A DNA stretch of 37,622 bases, taken from NCBI GenBank assembly GCA_033557835.1, contig JAWQRO010000502.1, positions 1 to 37,622 of the forward strand, written 5' to 3'. Each line of letters opens with the position of its first letter. Within the stretch, counting starts at the first letter, position 1. The notes under the pieces are model-generated. The model was not told the origin of the DNA. It saw only the letters and a list, made by a program, of their open reading frames with translations, and did not search any database. The translations under genes were made by a program, and so were the position numbers. Shown here piece by piece: positions 20,331 through 32,399 of the stretch. This DNA comes from Helochares maculicollis (Eukaryota; Arthropoda; Insecta; Coleoptera; Hydrophilidae).

Positions 20331-23300
20331 AACTTATGAAAATACATAAGAGAGGTCTGCATGCCTGGGTTCGATGAATTTTTGTAAGTAATATTTTCGG
20401 TGACTAAGAATGATGACACTGGTTGATTTTCGCGTCTATAAAAATTTATTGTATATATGTGTAAATTAATCGCTGCAGAATGTTCTACAACGAGAACGTA
20501 AACCTATACACAACAAGCTTTGCAGAATCGTCCATTATAGAAATAGCTACTAATGGACAAATGGAAAATCTAAAAAAGTTGCCAGTAAAATAGAAAGTTA
20601 GAGGTAGTCTATGTGCTGCTGTAACATGTATTTTTTGTATTTTTACATTAAGTAGTAAAATAAAATTTTTCTATATATATTCCTGGAGTAGTTATGGTTA
20701 CACTTCATATACATTTTCAAAACACATACGGCCAAGACATGCAAAGAGTGTAACGAGTATCTGATATTTAATTATTGCCAAAAGAAAATATTCAAGATAG
20801 TTTATAATAAATATGCATTAGGAACAAAAGATACCTGTTTTGCGTATACGAACTATTTCAACACTCAAAACAGTCTATATTGATTGCAAAAATGCCTCAA
20901 CCATTGAATACTTTCACTAGAGAAAAAATACCTATTTTAGAATCAAAAACAAAAACTCCAATACAATAAGATAATGAAATGTTCGTTAAGAATTAATCTT
21001 ATCATCAGTTAAATTTAATACGTTACAAAATATCTCCCAGAAAATACTAATCAAAGGCAACCAGGGAATTCTTGGAAGCAGTGAATGGCATCTTAGCAGA
21101 AGGTATGTCATTATATTTGAATAGTCTATAAACAACTTTAACAAATTACAGCCTAAAAGCTTATTGAACATACAAAATACCTGATTACCCGCAAACAAGT
21201 TAACAGTGAGATATTTTTGAACAGCATTGACATAGAGCGACTTGAAAAAACCAATCTAGGAAGTATAACGAATTCGAATAAGACCATTCAGTGCAGATAA
21301 GATGTAGATTAAAGTGAAAATTAACTATATTCTCAAAGTCGACCCCGTAACTTTATACAACCTACATTTACACACTTATTACAAGACTAGAAATCTAGAA
21401 TATCTAAATCAAAAATAATTCAGCCACAAAACAATTGAAAATTCAAAATCATCAATGGTATAATATGTTATAATGTTTAAATGTATTATATATAACAAAA
21501 TACGCTCGATTATTGCTTCATATCATTTACAAATATAATAATTATCAGCTTTGGGAGCATTTAGACACAAGCTCGTTGAACACTTACCTGATTCTAGATG
21601 TGTATCGGGAGTCTACAGGAAAACTTGCAAAAGGTATAGGAATACAGTAAACTCGTGTTTGTTTCTACTTTCATTTACTTGTTTTCAACTTTTCTAGTAG
21701 GGTTTGGCAGAAATATTCTTACTAGAAAATATAAAAAAACTAATTTAAAACTTTTCAGAATGGGATAAACAGGCACCAGATCATGTTAAAAACCGGTTTG
21801 GTTAACAAAAACACGAGCTGGCATAGAAAAATATTTATTACAAGTAGAAGATTAAATAAATATAAATTAACTATTATTTTAAATATATTACTTCAAAATA
21901 TTGCAACAATAATAAATAATCCTACATTTACTTGATTTTTATACTTCTATAATTTTATATACAAACTAAAAATTGCAAAGTAAAACCAATGCAATCCATT
22001 TATAAAAACATCACAATTTACATCAACAAAACTTTACATTTATCATATTTATTTTTTATGTTTTTCTCTGTGTTAATAAAGGTAAAATCATTTACTAATT
22101 AAAAACATTTAAAATAAAAATAATGGACCCGTATACACAAATTAAGTTGCAGAAAATAATACTTAGTACAAACTGTAGAAATGTCTCAACAAGAGGTTTA
22201 ATTCTTTGTATAAACCACCCAAATTCTACTTATATATTTTTATCGGTGATTTACCTATGAAGATACAATTTTCTAATTTAGTGGTTAGTTCTATTGCAAT
22301 GTAAAATGCAATTTCTTTTATAATCATTAGAAAGAAGTAACTTTATGTGTACACCATGTCAATAAATATAACAATTAGATATAACTAACTTTTGTACTGA
22401 ATTGTTACATTAAATGAAAACGAAGTCTATGATAACTATAAATGGTAACTACAATGACTGTATACAGATGAATTTTCAAAGTTCGAGTAAAACGCAGATA
22501 TCTTGTTTAAAACAGATTATTGAAATAGTTCATTAAAAAACAGCAGCTTCATAGGTAAAGTTCCAATAAATCCTGATAAATTCACTCCACTGACATTTAA
22601 GAAAATATACCTATAAAATTTAAGTCTGAAAATACTTTTTGCAGATATCGATCTAAATTTATACATATTTACTTTAATTTATATTTAGATATTTTAAATT
22701 GAAAATAAACATAATTGTTTTACACAACCTAATCATTGCACTATATAAATAATACAGCGTAATAAAATTACAAATACATACTTTCAACATTTCATGAATT
22801 ATCACTAGAAAAATGAAAATCAATTGTTCTGGGCTCTTAATAAAAGGAAAATTTATTATTCAGTGATATTGAATAAACCGAATCAAATTTTATTAATAAA
22901 TTGGTTTAAACTGACTGGTATATTGCAGTATATTCTTCAGATCCAATTGAAAACTTTTGATTCAAAAAAATTGCTGCTTAGGAACCATGTAAAACACAAT
23001 GTATCATATGTGTTATGCATTACCAACACAAACATAAAAGAACTCAGTTTATGTGCATGTTGGCAACATTTTTGAACTGGTGGGCCTAATCTAAAAGTAA
23101 GCTGATGTTCAACAATAAAATATTGTTCAGGTTTCAGGTGTAAATCATTACTTAATATTAGCTGTATTAAACTGTGTAAATTTTAAATTTTATTGATTGT
23201 TTCTTTAAAACAACAAATCCATTGTGGATATTAAGCAGTATGGTTTAGAAACCAACCTCTATAAAAAGTTTTTTATTGATAATATGAAAGAAAACATCTT

Positions 23301-23889
23301 GTATGTGGCTTCAGATACTTAAATCGAATTTCAATAAGCGTAAGAAAATTGTACAATAAATTGGTTTTGGAGTCTGTAAATCGTGTGTAGATGATTTAGT
23401 CTAGCCCAGCTAAACACAAATAGAGTGGCTAAATAGATACACTCATTTATTGTTTGTAGATTTGCCCAAGGCTTTCCACTACAGCATGTCAAATTCTAGA
23501 AAGTTCACCAATAAATAACATTGCTGTAACTGCTATCAAGCAACTACCCAAACAATCAGTATCAAGAGTATAAATATTCAATGTGCAATATAAACAAATG
23601 CTTTGTCAAATAGCCTTGAAGTTAAAAGACATCTTTTTAAAAAGACAGGCTCCCATATTATTTTGTAGACAATCATGTGCTTTGATATATCCAAAATTTT
23701 CATCTCAAAAATGACTGAAAGGATATTTTATCAGTCAATAAAACAAACAGTTCTTGAGTATCACGGAAAGACACTACCACCTGGCTACTACAATCTGGCA
23801 ATGCTGTGATGTTACCAGATCGATTGCATGTGAATCAGTACCCTCCCTTAGCTCAATGCGAGTTTCAACCTCTGCTATTAACTACATGA
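20331..23889. other. AT-rich intergenic stretch
   Basis: No gene, RNA or clear repeat is recognised. A 25-base segment at 21588-21612 on the minus strand has good splice-like edges (CTGTAG before, CAG-GTAAGT after) and could be a non-coding exon, but has no other support. Confidence 0.5.
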
Positions 23890-24660
23890 CTTTTTTTTAC
23901 TAATATAAGTGAAGTTGTGTGTTGGTTGTGCGCAATTTGGAGCAACATTGTGCCATTCAATTTTGAGTTAAGCTCGAAGAATTGAAAAATGTGATATTTG
24001 AAAAGTGAAAACAGGCCTATAGGAAACATTCTTTATCTTGGGATCAAGTTTTCATTTTTCGAAGGCAGAGAGCAAATTGATGACACCGTTCCGAGAGGCC
24101 TTCAACTTCGACAACCGAAGAAAACATCGAGCATGAGCACTCTTGTGAGATCAGACCATCTTCTAGCATTAAGAATGTTGATTGAACAATTAAGTTCGAA
24201 CATATTTACCGTTCATCAAATTTTAAACATTTTCACTTACAAAAGATCTTAGGCATAGTTTTGAAAAGCTCACAATGGAGAAGAAGGACAATAAAAAAAA
24301 CAAGTGTTTTTATCTTCTTGACAGAATCAACAATGAGCAAAACAAATAATTTTTCGTAAGACTAGACATTGCAGACAAATGGATGCTCCATCATGACAAT
24401 GCCACATGTCACTCTACACTCTCTGTAACAGAATTTTTTACCTCAAAAGACATTCCTGTTGTGTTTTAGCCCCTCTATTCATTTGAATTCAGCTCTTTGG
24501 AATTTTTCCTCTTTCCAAAACTAAAAAATTGTCCTCAAAGGACGTCATTTCAGGGCTTTAGAAAATGTCCAAATGAGTGTAACAGATATACTGAAGACCA
24601 TATCAATTGAAGACTTCCAACGCTGCAACCAAAAATGATAACATCTCCTTAGGTGTGAAA
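23890..24660 (+). mobile_element. Internally deleted mariner fossil, SETMAR-like lineage
   Basis: The frame reads FEGREQIDDTVPRG near 24055, RMLIEQLSSNIFTVHQIL near 24170-24225 (the DNA-binding helix-turn-helix), LLDRINNEQN near 24317, then WMLHHDNATCHSTLSVTEFF near 24380-24440 and EFFLFPKLKN near 24500. The segment with the first catalytic Asp is missing between LLDRINNEQN and WMLHHDN. The third Asp (normally CDFFLF) is replaced by Glu (LEFFLF), and several stops interrupt the frame. The ends are approximate; terminal repeats were not found. Confidence 0.75.
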
Positions 24661-26181
24661 CTGCCCAAGGGAACTATTTTGAAGAGTATAACATTGATGT
24701 TTGAATAAAATAAAAACTTTGGTAGATAAAAAAAAATCAGTCATTACTCTTTTGCCACACCTCGCACATTTACTTGGCCTGTTAACTTGGCTAGATTTAT
24801 CCATATGTCGCATACAAAACACCATACAAGGCATACAATGTCTAAATACATCATATGAAATATATGTAATCTGCTGTTATTAAATTCTTGAATGTGCTTT
24901 TAATGCAAATATATAAGCGTAAAAATATGTCTTTTAAAAACACTGCACACACTGTATATTATACAAATAGAAGATTGAGTATCCGGTAGTGACTATAGAC
25001 AAGAAGTAGATGGTTGAATTTTGAATAGTAACCATATAATTATCTGCTAAATGTAATTCCTTGATCTGAACACATGGCACAAGCTGCAGAAACACCTTTG
25101 TCTCTGTGGGTAAGAAGGGTGGCGAATGAATAAAATACTAGAGCACCATCTATTAGTACTAATAATGGACTTTTGGCAAAGAACTAGTGGCAACTATATA
25201 GTTGAAAATACATGGAATAAAATAATAAGACGTCATGAAAATTGAAACAATAATATTTTAATAGAAACAATGTACGCAACTGGATTAGTGTATACATGTA
25301 TGATGAATATATTTACATTTTTTTAATGGATACCAGTGGAGAAAAGAGAACAAAAAAAGCAAAAGCAATGTGGGTAAGTGGAATTCAAAAAGTATTATCT
25401 GAATAAAACTTACAACCAGAGAATTGAGAATTTTAAAAAATTTGAAACTATTATCGGGAGGCTTTAAACACTATAAAACCAAATTATTAAAAAAATATAT
25501 TACAAAGACAAAGGTTTTACTTGTTTGACATATCTAATTTAATTGATAATTTTGCTCCAAAACTGAAAACTTTAGAATATACTGTAAATATAGACTGCAA
25601 AAGTCTAAACTAATTATCGATGTTGATTTAAAATTTAATGGGTAATACAGCTTGATATTCATTGATTTTAAAATACTTCTGAAGTTATCAAATTTAAAAA
25701 CGGTAATATATTATTAGGACGGTTATATCTACATACAGTAAAAGAATTTTCCATCAGAATGACGATTCTCAATTTGTTGAAATTTAAATACTTAGAACTC
25801 TTTAAATCTCTGATTATTTTTTGTAAGTACATTTAAGTATAATTAAAATGTTTAGAGTTACAATATAAACTTACAAAATATATTTGAGAAGACATTGTAT
25901 GTACGTAAAGATTAAATTTATTTTATTACTTATACACAAATATCAATCCCATGCTCAATGTGCAAATTCTTAAACTTGACATTTATTTATGAAGTTGAGG
26001 TCAAATTTCCCTTACTCGTCCTTCTACAAATACATTTGTAAGCATACAAATTAATTGGCACAACGGCCATCACATTCAATCTTAAAATGTAACTTCGTAC
26101 AAAATGGTAAAAATTCTAAATGCTATATCATCAATATCAAAGTATACAATAGCACCAAAATATGAGGCGGAAACTTACCAA
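24661..26181. other. 3' flank of the adaptor gene
   Basis: AT-rich DNA that may include 3' untranslated sequence of the minus-strand adaptor gene. A short GC-richer patch near 25080-25190 shows nothing identifiable. No gene was seen. Confidence 0.5.
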
Positions 26182-27401
26182 TTAAACTTGGTATATAGAA
26201 TCATCATCACTTTCGTGAGATTCTCTGTTACGAGAGTCCTTATTCACTTCACACTTATAATCTAATGAATCACATTTATCTTCCAAAGCACTGTTTTCAC
26301 CACTAACCTCTTTCAGTTTTTGAATTTTTTCATAACCAGAAGAATCAGATTCTGTTTTACTGTGATCGTCATCTTGCAGCCGTTCGTAAGGCGGCTCATT
26401 ATCTGTGCTATCTTCTGTCGTACTTCTTGTACTATCATGTTCACCTTTATGCTCTAATTTTTTTATTTTGGAATATCCTTCAGAATCGGTTTCGTTCTTA
26501 CTAATTTCATCTTCCTCCTTCAAATGCTCATAAGGCGGATCTTCCAGATCATCATATTTAACACTCTCATAATTAGGATCACTATGATTCACCGATTCGT
26601 AATTAGGATCACTTTCACTTCCTGTTGATTTCAAAGCAGCATAGTTATGCTCAGAAGCCGACTCGCTCGGCATGCTCTCGTAATTTGGTTCATCCAGAGG
26701 TAAGTCACGTGAATCTGTTTCGAAACTCGAAGTTTTTGATCGATCGTCGGATTTTCTTTGCTTGTTTATAACGGAATATCCATCCATAGCTGAAGATCCT
26801 TGTGATTGGCTGATTGTAGCTTCACTTATTGTCGAATAACCAACACTATCAGTTCTGTGACGCAGCTCTTCGTAATTCGGATCAACTTCAGAAGGAGCTT
26901 TTGAGTTTTGTTTTAATATTTCATAGCCAGGATCATTGCTTAACAAACTTGAAGGACCGTTAATACTTGCATATCCTGGTTCCGAACTACAATCCTCATC
27001 TTTGATTTTTAATTTTTCATAGCCAGGATCGCTACAATTTCGAGCAGTTTTCTTTAAAGTTTCATAATTATGCTCAGGACGCAATGGAAGAGCTTCACTA
27101 CACGAACTGGAATCGTTATACAGTTTTTCTTCGGTTAAGCTATTTGATGAAGACTTTTTGGATAATTGATGACTGGACTTTTCAGAGGATGTGTCTGCAT
27201 CTGGTTCGTCTTTATCGCTTTTTTTCCTATTCTTTTGAACTTTAGCATACATATCATCAAGGTTCTTCGGAACCCATAGTTTATCTGCGTTAGCGTACAA
27301 ATCTGGACTTGCTGCTTTAGGCGGAGGGGGCAGTGGCGAATTGGCTTGGCGTTTTTCTGGTTTTGGGGAACCTAAGTTTGCTACAGAACTGGATGATGAA
27401 G
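26182..27401 (-). CDS. Adaptor last coding exon, dense Tyr-motif array
   Basis: 405 codons and TAA. After a Pro-rich start (SPLPPPPKAASPDLYAN), 17 motifs of the form Y-x-x-(L/I/V/M) follow: YAKV, YETL, YEKL, YASI, YEIL, YEEL, YSTI, YSVI, YESM, YAAL, YESV twice, YDDL, YEHL, YSKI, YERL and YEKI. Many are in the frame (D/E)P(N/G/P)YE, so they look like a degenerate internal repeat. Linkers are Ser, Asp, Glu and Lys rich, so disordered. The end SIYQV fits a class II PDZ ligand. A strong donor GTAAGT (26178-26173) lies three bases after the stop. Confidence 0.93.
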
Positions 27402-30400
27402 CTGTAGAAAAAAGTTATGAACTCAAATCTTCTGGTAGAAAACATACCTATCCATTAAATATAATAAAGCAGAATAAAATTTGCCTGGCGGAGGAAAAAT
27501 AGATATTTGATTACTTACCTTGTCTTGAGTGAGAAGGTCCTCCATGCTTTCGTTTATCATTTAGAGGCTGATGAGGAGGTAGTTCATATAGTTCTTGTCT
27601 TTCTTCTACATTGTTGCTTTGCCTAGATGTTGAAGGTGGAGGATTTACTTCAACAGCTACAGTGATGGCAACAGGCTGAATTTGTGCATAAGTTTCACTG
27701 CCGCTGGTATAAACTTGATTGTTTGGGTCTTGGATTGTCGTATACATTTCATCCGAATCATCAGAAACTGTTGAATAATGGGGATCTAATTGTCTTTTGT
27801 TTCTAGTGAAATCTTTTGTTTGTGCTATTATATTTGCCAATGGTTCACGAACGCTAATACTTGTGTAGCCCTCTGAAATTAAATTAATATTTGGAACCGT
27901 CATTTATTTAATATATGCTGGAAAATATTTTTAAAGTAGATAATACTCAAGGAAAATGTAGCTTATAATAGATTTCAGTAAAATATGTAGTATTCTCCTT
28001 AAGTGGTCAAGTATGCATGAAAACTTACTTTGAGAGTCTTGTGAATCTCCACTGAAGTTTGGCTGTACAATGGGTGGTGTCATGTATGGAAGTTCTTGGC
28101 TTGCAGCAATGCCTCCTGCAACAGCTGATGCTGCTGGGATGTCACCAGTTATTGAACTGTGCACAGAAGACCTCCGGGATCTTGGTGGTGCAACAGGCTC
28201 TGCATGATGGGAAGTACTTGGCCTATCTATGCTGGAGATGAAGGAAAATGTAAGTAGCTGAATAGCAATTTTTAAAAAGCTGAGATAGAATGGAAATTTT
28301 TATGCAATTTATGAATTTGGCAAGTCTAAAAAGAAATTTTGAACTATTTGAATATTTGTATAAATTCGGAAAAAATGTATTTCTTCTCTACGATAATTTA
28401 TAGTCACATGGGCATTCTTACATTTGTTGACTTTAAAACTAATTAACTTACTGGTTACTAGCTGTAGGAGTTGTATCTTCTGAACTAATTTCATCTTGTC
28501 CTTTGTTAGCTAAATTTTGTACCCGAGCATAAGGATGCTCAGGCTTCTTGAGTTTATCATAATTTACTCTTGCATAAGGAGAAAATGCGTCATCAGCTTG
28601 GCTTATTGAGCTATGCTGCGATATACTTGGCCTTGACTCAATACCATTAACATAAGGGGGACCTTTCGCTGTAAATAAGATTAAATATAGTTTCGCGGAG
28701 GTTACTTCTGTTTTTTGCGTGAAGACAATTTAACAAAAGCAAATTAAATTAATTAATCTTGTTATGCCAGTAACTGTATTTTCTCGCACAATCTAATAGT
28801 CTGTATTTATTCAATCTTGTAATATTTAGTTTACGATTGCTGTATGCTGCCAATTCGTTTGATTTGTTTACATTAATATGTCAGTAAGTGTTCTGTCTAA
28901 TTTTATTTTATGTTCTACAACAGCAGTTCTGATTTCATACTGAGTTAAATACTGCTTTTTTTTATAAGAATTGGTTTTTACATTTGCAACTGTTTGTACT
29001 GTTCTTAAAGATATAAGTAGATGACAAAAATAATATAGCAAAATACATAAAACATTTATGATACCTCATAAACAACTCGTTTTCTAAGCATTGCTAAATG
29101 TAGAAAATGCATGTCATGAAACAGATAAAAATGTACTTTTTATTGCAATACATCCTATGAAAGCACTCCCGAATTACAATTCTACCACATTCATCTATAG
29201 TGATATGTTACTAAGAGAGAAATAATATTTAAGCGAGTCATTGCGTGTTTTCTTATGATACTTATGTTAGAATCAAAAAGACAAAGCAAATTAATATATT
29301 AATACTAACCCGCATTTTGGTATGGTTCAACTGTTGCATATAGTTCAGATGAATTGTCTCCATTTGGCTCATAGACAACTGTTTCGCCATCCAGTCGAAT
29401 CGGTCCTCCTTCTGATGGGATGTCTGGCAAACTTCGCCTGGGGTTAACTATCAATCTAGATTGTGAAAAACAAATGAGAAATATGATTTATTTAAATAAA
29501 AAATCAAGTATTCAAAGGTAATATATTTCAGATTTAATGTTATTAATATTCAAATTTACTCAAACAATAATATTTCAGATTTAAATTGCAATTGCATTAT
29601 GACTTACCGTTAATTTTGAAATTTGTCGGGTAAGACTGAATTTTTATATAGAATATGTACACATTATACAATACTTCTCAGTTAATCAGAACCCAATCTG
29701 CGTTACCAAAGTGCAGGAAAATTATTTGTTTCCAATCATTGATTTTATTATAGGATTATTAATGCTGATAAAACTTCTAGCAAGAATTTAAAAAATATTA
29801 TTTTCATCATTGTCCAGTATGCACATCTTAATACGTGCTAATTAGCTGAGAGTATGCGCTATGAAAAGTTGCTACTGATTTTCTAGTAAAAACACATGCC
29901 AATATGCAAATAGCCACAATAAAGAATAATTTAGCAAAGTTTTTTTTTTCTTAGGAAAATTGCATATTTATATATTTTTATCCATTCTAAATTTTTCTTG
30001 GTGAAAAAAATTACTTTGCTATTGAAAACAAAAAAAAAATAAAAACTCAACCTGTTGTGGGAGTCGCCATTATCACCAGCTCCAAAACTGGAACCATCTG
30101 GAGCACTGACTGTAATTGAGGGAAAATAATTCACATTTTCATCGGGATTCTTTTGGGTTACCATGCCATCTAGACCTGCCCATTCATTTCTATAAAAACC
30201 AATTTCTAACATAACAAACTGCAAACATGTAGCTAAAATACATGCAAAGAGTTTGCTTGGTATACTGAATGGAAGTCATGTTTAGTAAATTAAAAATCTT
30301 TATCGTCTTATTAAAATGCTCTATTTCTTGCCTCATATTAATTTTAACATAAACAGCAATTGAGTATGTAGGAGTTCAATGCATGACTGACTTATTAGAC

Positions 30401-31174
30401 CCATTTTCGAATTATCAAAAAAAATTTAAAATTATTAATCATTTCTCTAATATCAATCATCAAAATACAATAAAGCAGATTCTTATAAAAATAGCATGTT
30501 TCTGAAAATATTTATAAAGAAATAGAAAAAGTTATAGAGGCTTTGAATAGACAACATAAAACATTGAAAATTATGAGATGCTAACAAGCCTATATAATAT
30601 CTAGAATGTGTTAACTTATCAAGGATGTTACAAATAGAACAACCAATACTGATCCACTTATTACATATAAATTAAAATGAGCTATTATGATTTTCCCATG
30701 CATGATTTTATTGAAAAACAAAAGAAAAACGCAATTCATGAATACTCTAATAAATAAGAACATAATCTACATATGTTTGTCTTACTTCCTCCAAAACTTT
30801 GTATACCAAGCAAATCTCAGGATGTGACTAATAATCTGTGCAGCTAATCAAATATATTATAAAACACAACACAATTAGTCGTAACTGTTTAACACTCAAC
30901 TGGCTGCAAAAAATCCACATGTTTCTCATTTACTTACTTTTGTCTTTTAGTTTTCCAACATAAACAAGACATTAGAACTGTAAGTAACGTAACAACACTG
31001 CAAACCGATATAATGACAATCCACATTTCTCGAAAACTCCACTTTCACATTTTGGTAAATGTAATTCAAATGCCTAACAATTTATTGTTTTAGTAAATCA
31101 CTCAATTATCACAGTTACCTCTGAGCTGAGTAGGTGATATCATTGGTCACACCTTCAACTAGAAATGAGGTTAC
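26182..31174 (-). CDS. Transmembrane adaptor-like protein with many Tyr motifs, PAG1/Cbp-like
   Basis: Eight minus-strand exons join in phase by GT-AG sites: 31174 or 31158 to 31119, 31036-30938, 30189-30052, 29455-29310, 28668-28452, 28231-28029, 27872-27519 and 27401-26182, giving at least 804 residues. Order: a short outer segment (VEGVTNDITYSAQS), one membrane helix (MWIVIISVCSVVTLLTVLMS), juxtamembrane CLCWKTKRQK with possible palmitoylation Cys and a basic stop-transfer, then a long disordered tail. The tail has RRSLPDIP, PPPP stretches and about 25 Y-x-x-(L/I/V/M) motifs, and ends SIYQV. Vertebrate PAG1 has the same plan (tiny ectodomain, one helix, Cys pair, RELPxIP, YATV and YE-x-I sites, PDZ-type end), so recruitment of SH2 proteins such as Csk is the likely role (inference). 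No catalytic domain is seen. The initiating Met exon was not found upstream. Confidence 0.85.
27519..27872 (-). CDS. Adaptor exon with four Y-x-x-hydrophobic sites
   Basis: It encodes GYTSISVREP, PHYSTVSDDSDEMYTTIQD, ETYAQIQ and a Pro-rich NPPPSTSR. The acceptor is AATTTCAG before 27872 and the donor GTAAGT follows 27519. The apparent start Met at 27903 lies in the intron and is not used. Confidence 0.9.
28029..28231 (-). CDS. Adaptor exon, Pro/Ala-rich linker
   Basis: It encodes RPSTSHHAEPVAPPRSRRSS, an Ala/Gly-rich segment and ELPYMTPPIVQPN. The acceptor is CATCTCCAG before 28231 and the donor GTAAGT follows 28029. PPRSRRSS is a possible basophilic kinase or SH3 site. Confidence 0.85.
28452..28668 (-). 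CDS. Adaptor exon with paired YARV sites
   Basis: It encodes FSPYARVNYDKLKKPEHPY followed by ARVQN: three Y-x-x-(V/L) sites within about 16 residues, after a Ser-rich stretch (RPSISQHSSISQADD). The acceptor is ATTTACAG before 28668 and the donor GTAAGT follows 28452. Confidence 0.88.
29310..29455 (-). CDS. Adaptor exon with RRSLPDIP
   Basis: It encodes LIVNPRRSLPDIPSEGG, RLDGETVVYEPNGDNSSELY and ATVEPYQN. LPDIP and LYATV are the two pieces that most recall PAG1. The acceptor is AATCTAG before 29455 and the donor GTTAGT follows 29310. Confidence 0.85.
30052..30189 (-). CDS. Adaptor exon, juxtamembrane tail
   Basis: It encodes NEWAGLDGMVTQKNPDENVN, YFPSITVSAPDG and FGAGDNGDSHNR. The acceptor is TTTTTATAG before 30189; the donor is GTTGAG at 30051, a weaker match to consensus. 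Phases fit both sides. Confidence 0.8.
30938..31036 (-). CDS. Adaptor exon with the membrane helix
   Basis: It encodes FREMWIVIISVCSVVTL, then LTVLMSCLCWKTKRQK: one hydrophobic helix, then Cys residues and a basic cluster, which predicts the C-terminus inside the cell. The donor GTAAGT is at 30937. The acceptor (GTGGAG before 31036) has a weak pyrimidine tract, but it is the only one that both keeps phase and avoids an in-frame stop. Confidence 0.75.
31119..31174 (-). CDS. Adaptor exon, short outer segment
   Basis: Two acceptors are possible: CATTACAG before 31174 or TTTCTAG before 31158, both keeping the frame VTSFL-VEGVTNDITYSAQ. The donor AG-GTAACT is at 31118. The open frame meets a TAG upstream without a Met, so at least one more 5' exon must exist. 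Confidence 0.6.
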
Positions 31175-32305
31175 CTGTAATGTAATTCGTGTTTTACGGT
31201 TTTCATGTAAAATAAATAAACAAATAGACTAGCAACTGACGTCTAATATGCGACACAAACATTCATACTCTAATTGGAAGGTGTTAGAACTAAAAGGAAT
31301 ACATTTTATTGCAAATACAAATGACATAAATGTCAAGTGTCAAAAAGAAAACAACATAAAAAATGCAAAAGTGCAGTTAGCAGAACCTGAAAAATTATAG
31401 CGTTCGTGAATTATAACATTCGTGATTCATGCAATGGATAGTCTTAAGAACAATGAAGGTTACTGAACTGTAACCGTTTACAGTTTACATAAAATACAAT
31501 GAGTAAAACATTTGGTTGTATTTTAATCAACTTTTAAATGAATATACTGAATGCTAAGATAACACAAATGATTTTATATTTTGATATTTTCCTAACTTAA
31601 TATTTTATAGGAAAAAAATGCAATTAAAATGTATATTTTTATAAGTGAAATTGCAATTTTATATGTTCAATAATCAGTCACAAAAAGGGAAACCCTACGA
31701 ATTTCATGTTATTTTGAAACAACATTCAAGAAGGCTTTGGAATATTATGTCTATGGTTTCCGTTACTGCAAGGAACAGAATTTCTCAAAATGTTTCACGA
31801 GTCGATTCTAAATATGCATAGTCTGATTTATCCCATATGAGGGCTATTTACACGAGCTAATGCAAATTTTTCATTCACGAATTGTGTTACTAAAGATAGA
31901 TTTCATACAGTTTTATCGTGCTAAACCTATTTGCATTTTCAAAGTCTTATACAGCATTTTTAGTTAGTATGAGTTTCCTAAAACTGTTAGATATGCACAA
32001 GTGTATTTGATATCTCTATTGCAAAATCAATATAATACTGTAAATAAATCGCATCTGATATTTTAAATAAGGAACTACTAAAAATGTAATAATTGTACAT
32101 ATCATTGGTGATAAGTATAATAAAAATTTAGGCACCACAGCTAAGCTTACACTAAGACCCTGCTCTTACAGTTGGTAACAGCTGTCTATGACAGGCTTCG
32201 TGTTGAGGTTATGTACCTAAACACTTTCAAATATCTGCACAAGTAACTCTTGAATAGCATTATTTAATTAATATTATAAAGTATATCATTTGAGAGGTGT
32301 CCACG
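31175..32305. other. Intergenic or 5' regions between divergent genes
   Basis: This is the gap between the leftmost certain 5' exon of the minus-strand adaptor and the Nse4 start. It must hold the Nse4 promoter and perhaps the adaptor's first exon. Nothing specific was recognised apart from a short palindrome-like CTGTCTATGACAG near 32183. Confidence 0.4.
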
Positions 32306-32399
32306 ATGGAAATTGACCAAGAAAATTCTGAGAGAAAGAGAACCACAATTGAAAGGAAAGAATGTTACAGAGAACTATTAAATAAAATAGAGGATATTC
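32306..32399 (+). CDS. Nse4 exon 1
   Basis: ATG at 32306 in the context CCACGATGG. 31 codons plus one base. The donor is GTAAGT at 32400. The charged stretch SERKRTTIERKECYRELL fits the start of the Smc6-contacting N-terminal region. Confidence 0.85.

Noticed and set aside
22824..23075. 83-codon plus-strand open frame
   Set aside because: Lys/Ile/Leu-rich, typical of chance frames in AT-rich DNA; no motif, no splice sites.
27873..27903. Met at 27903 as a gene start on the minus strand
   Set aside because: It lies in the intron before the acceptor at 27873; upstream exons join in phase.
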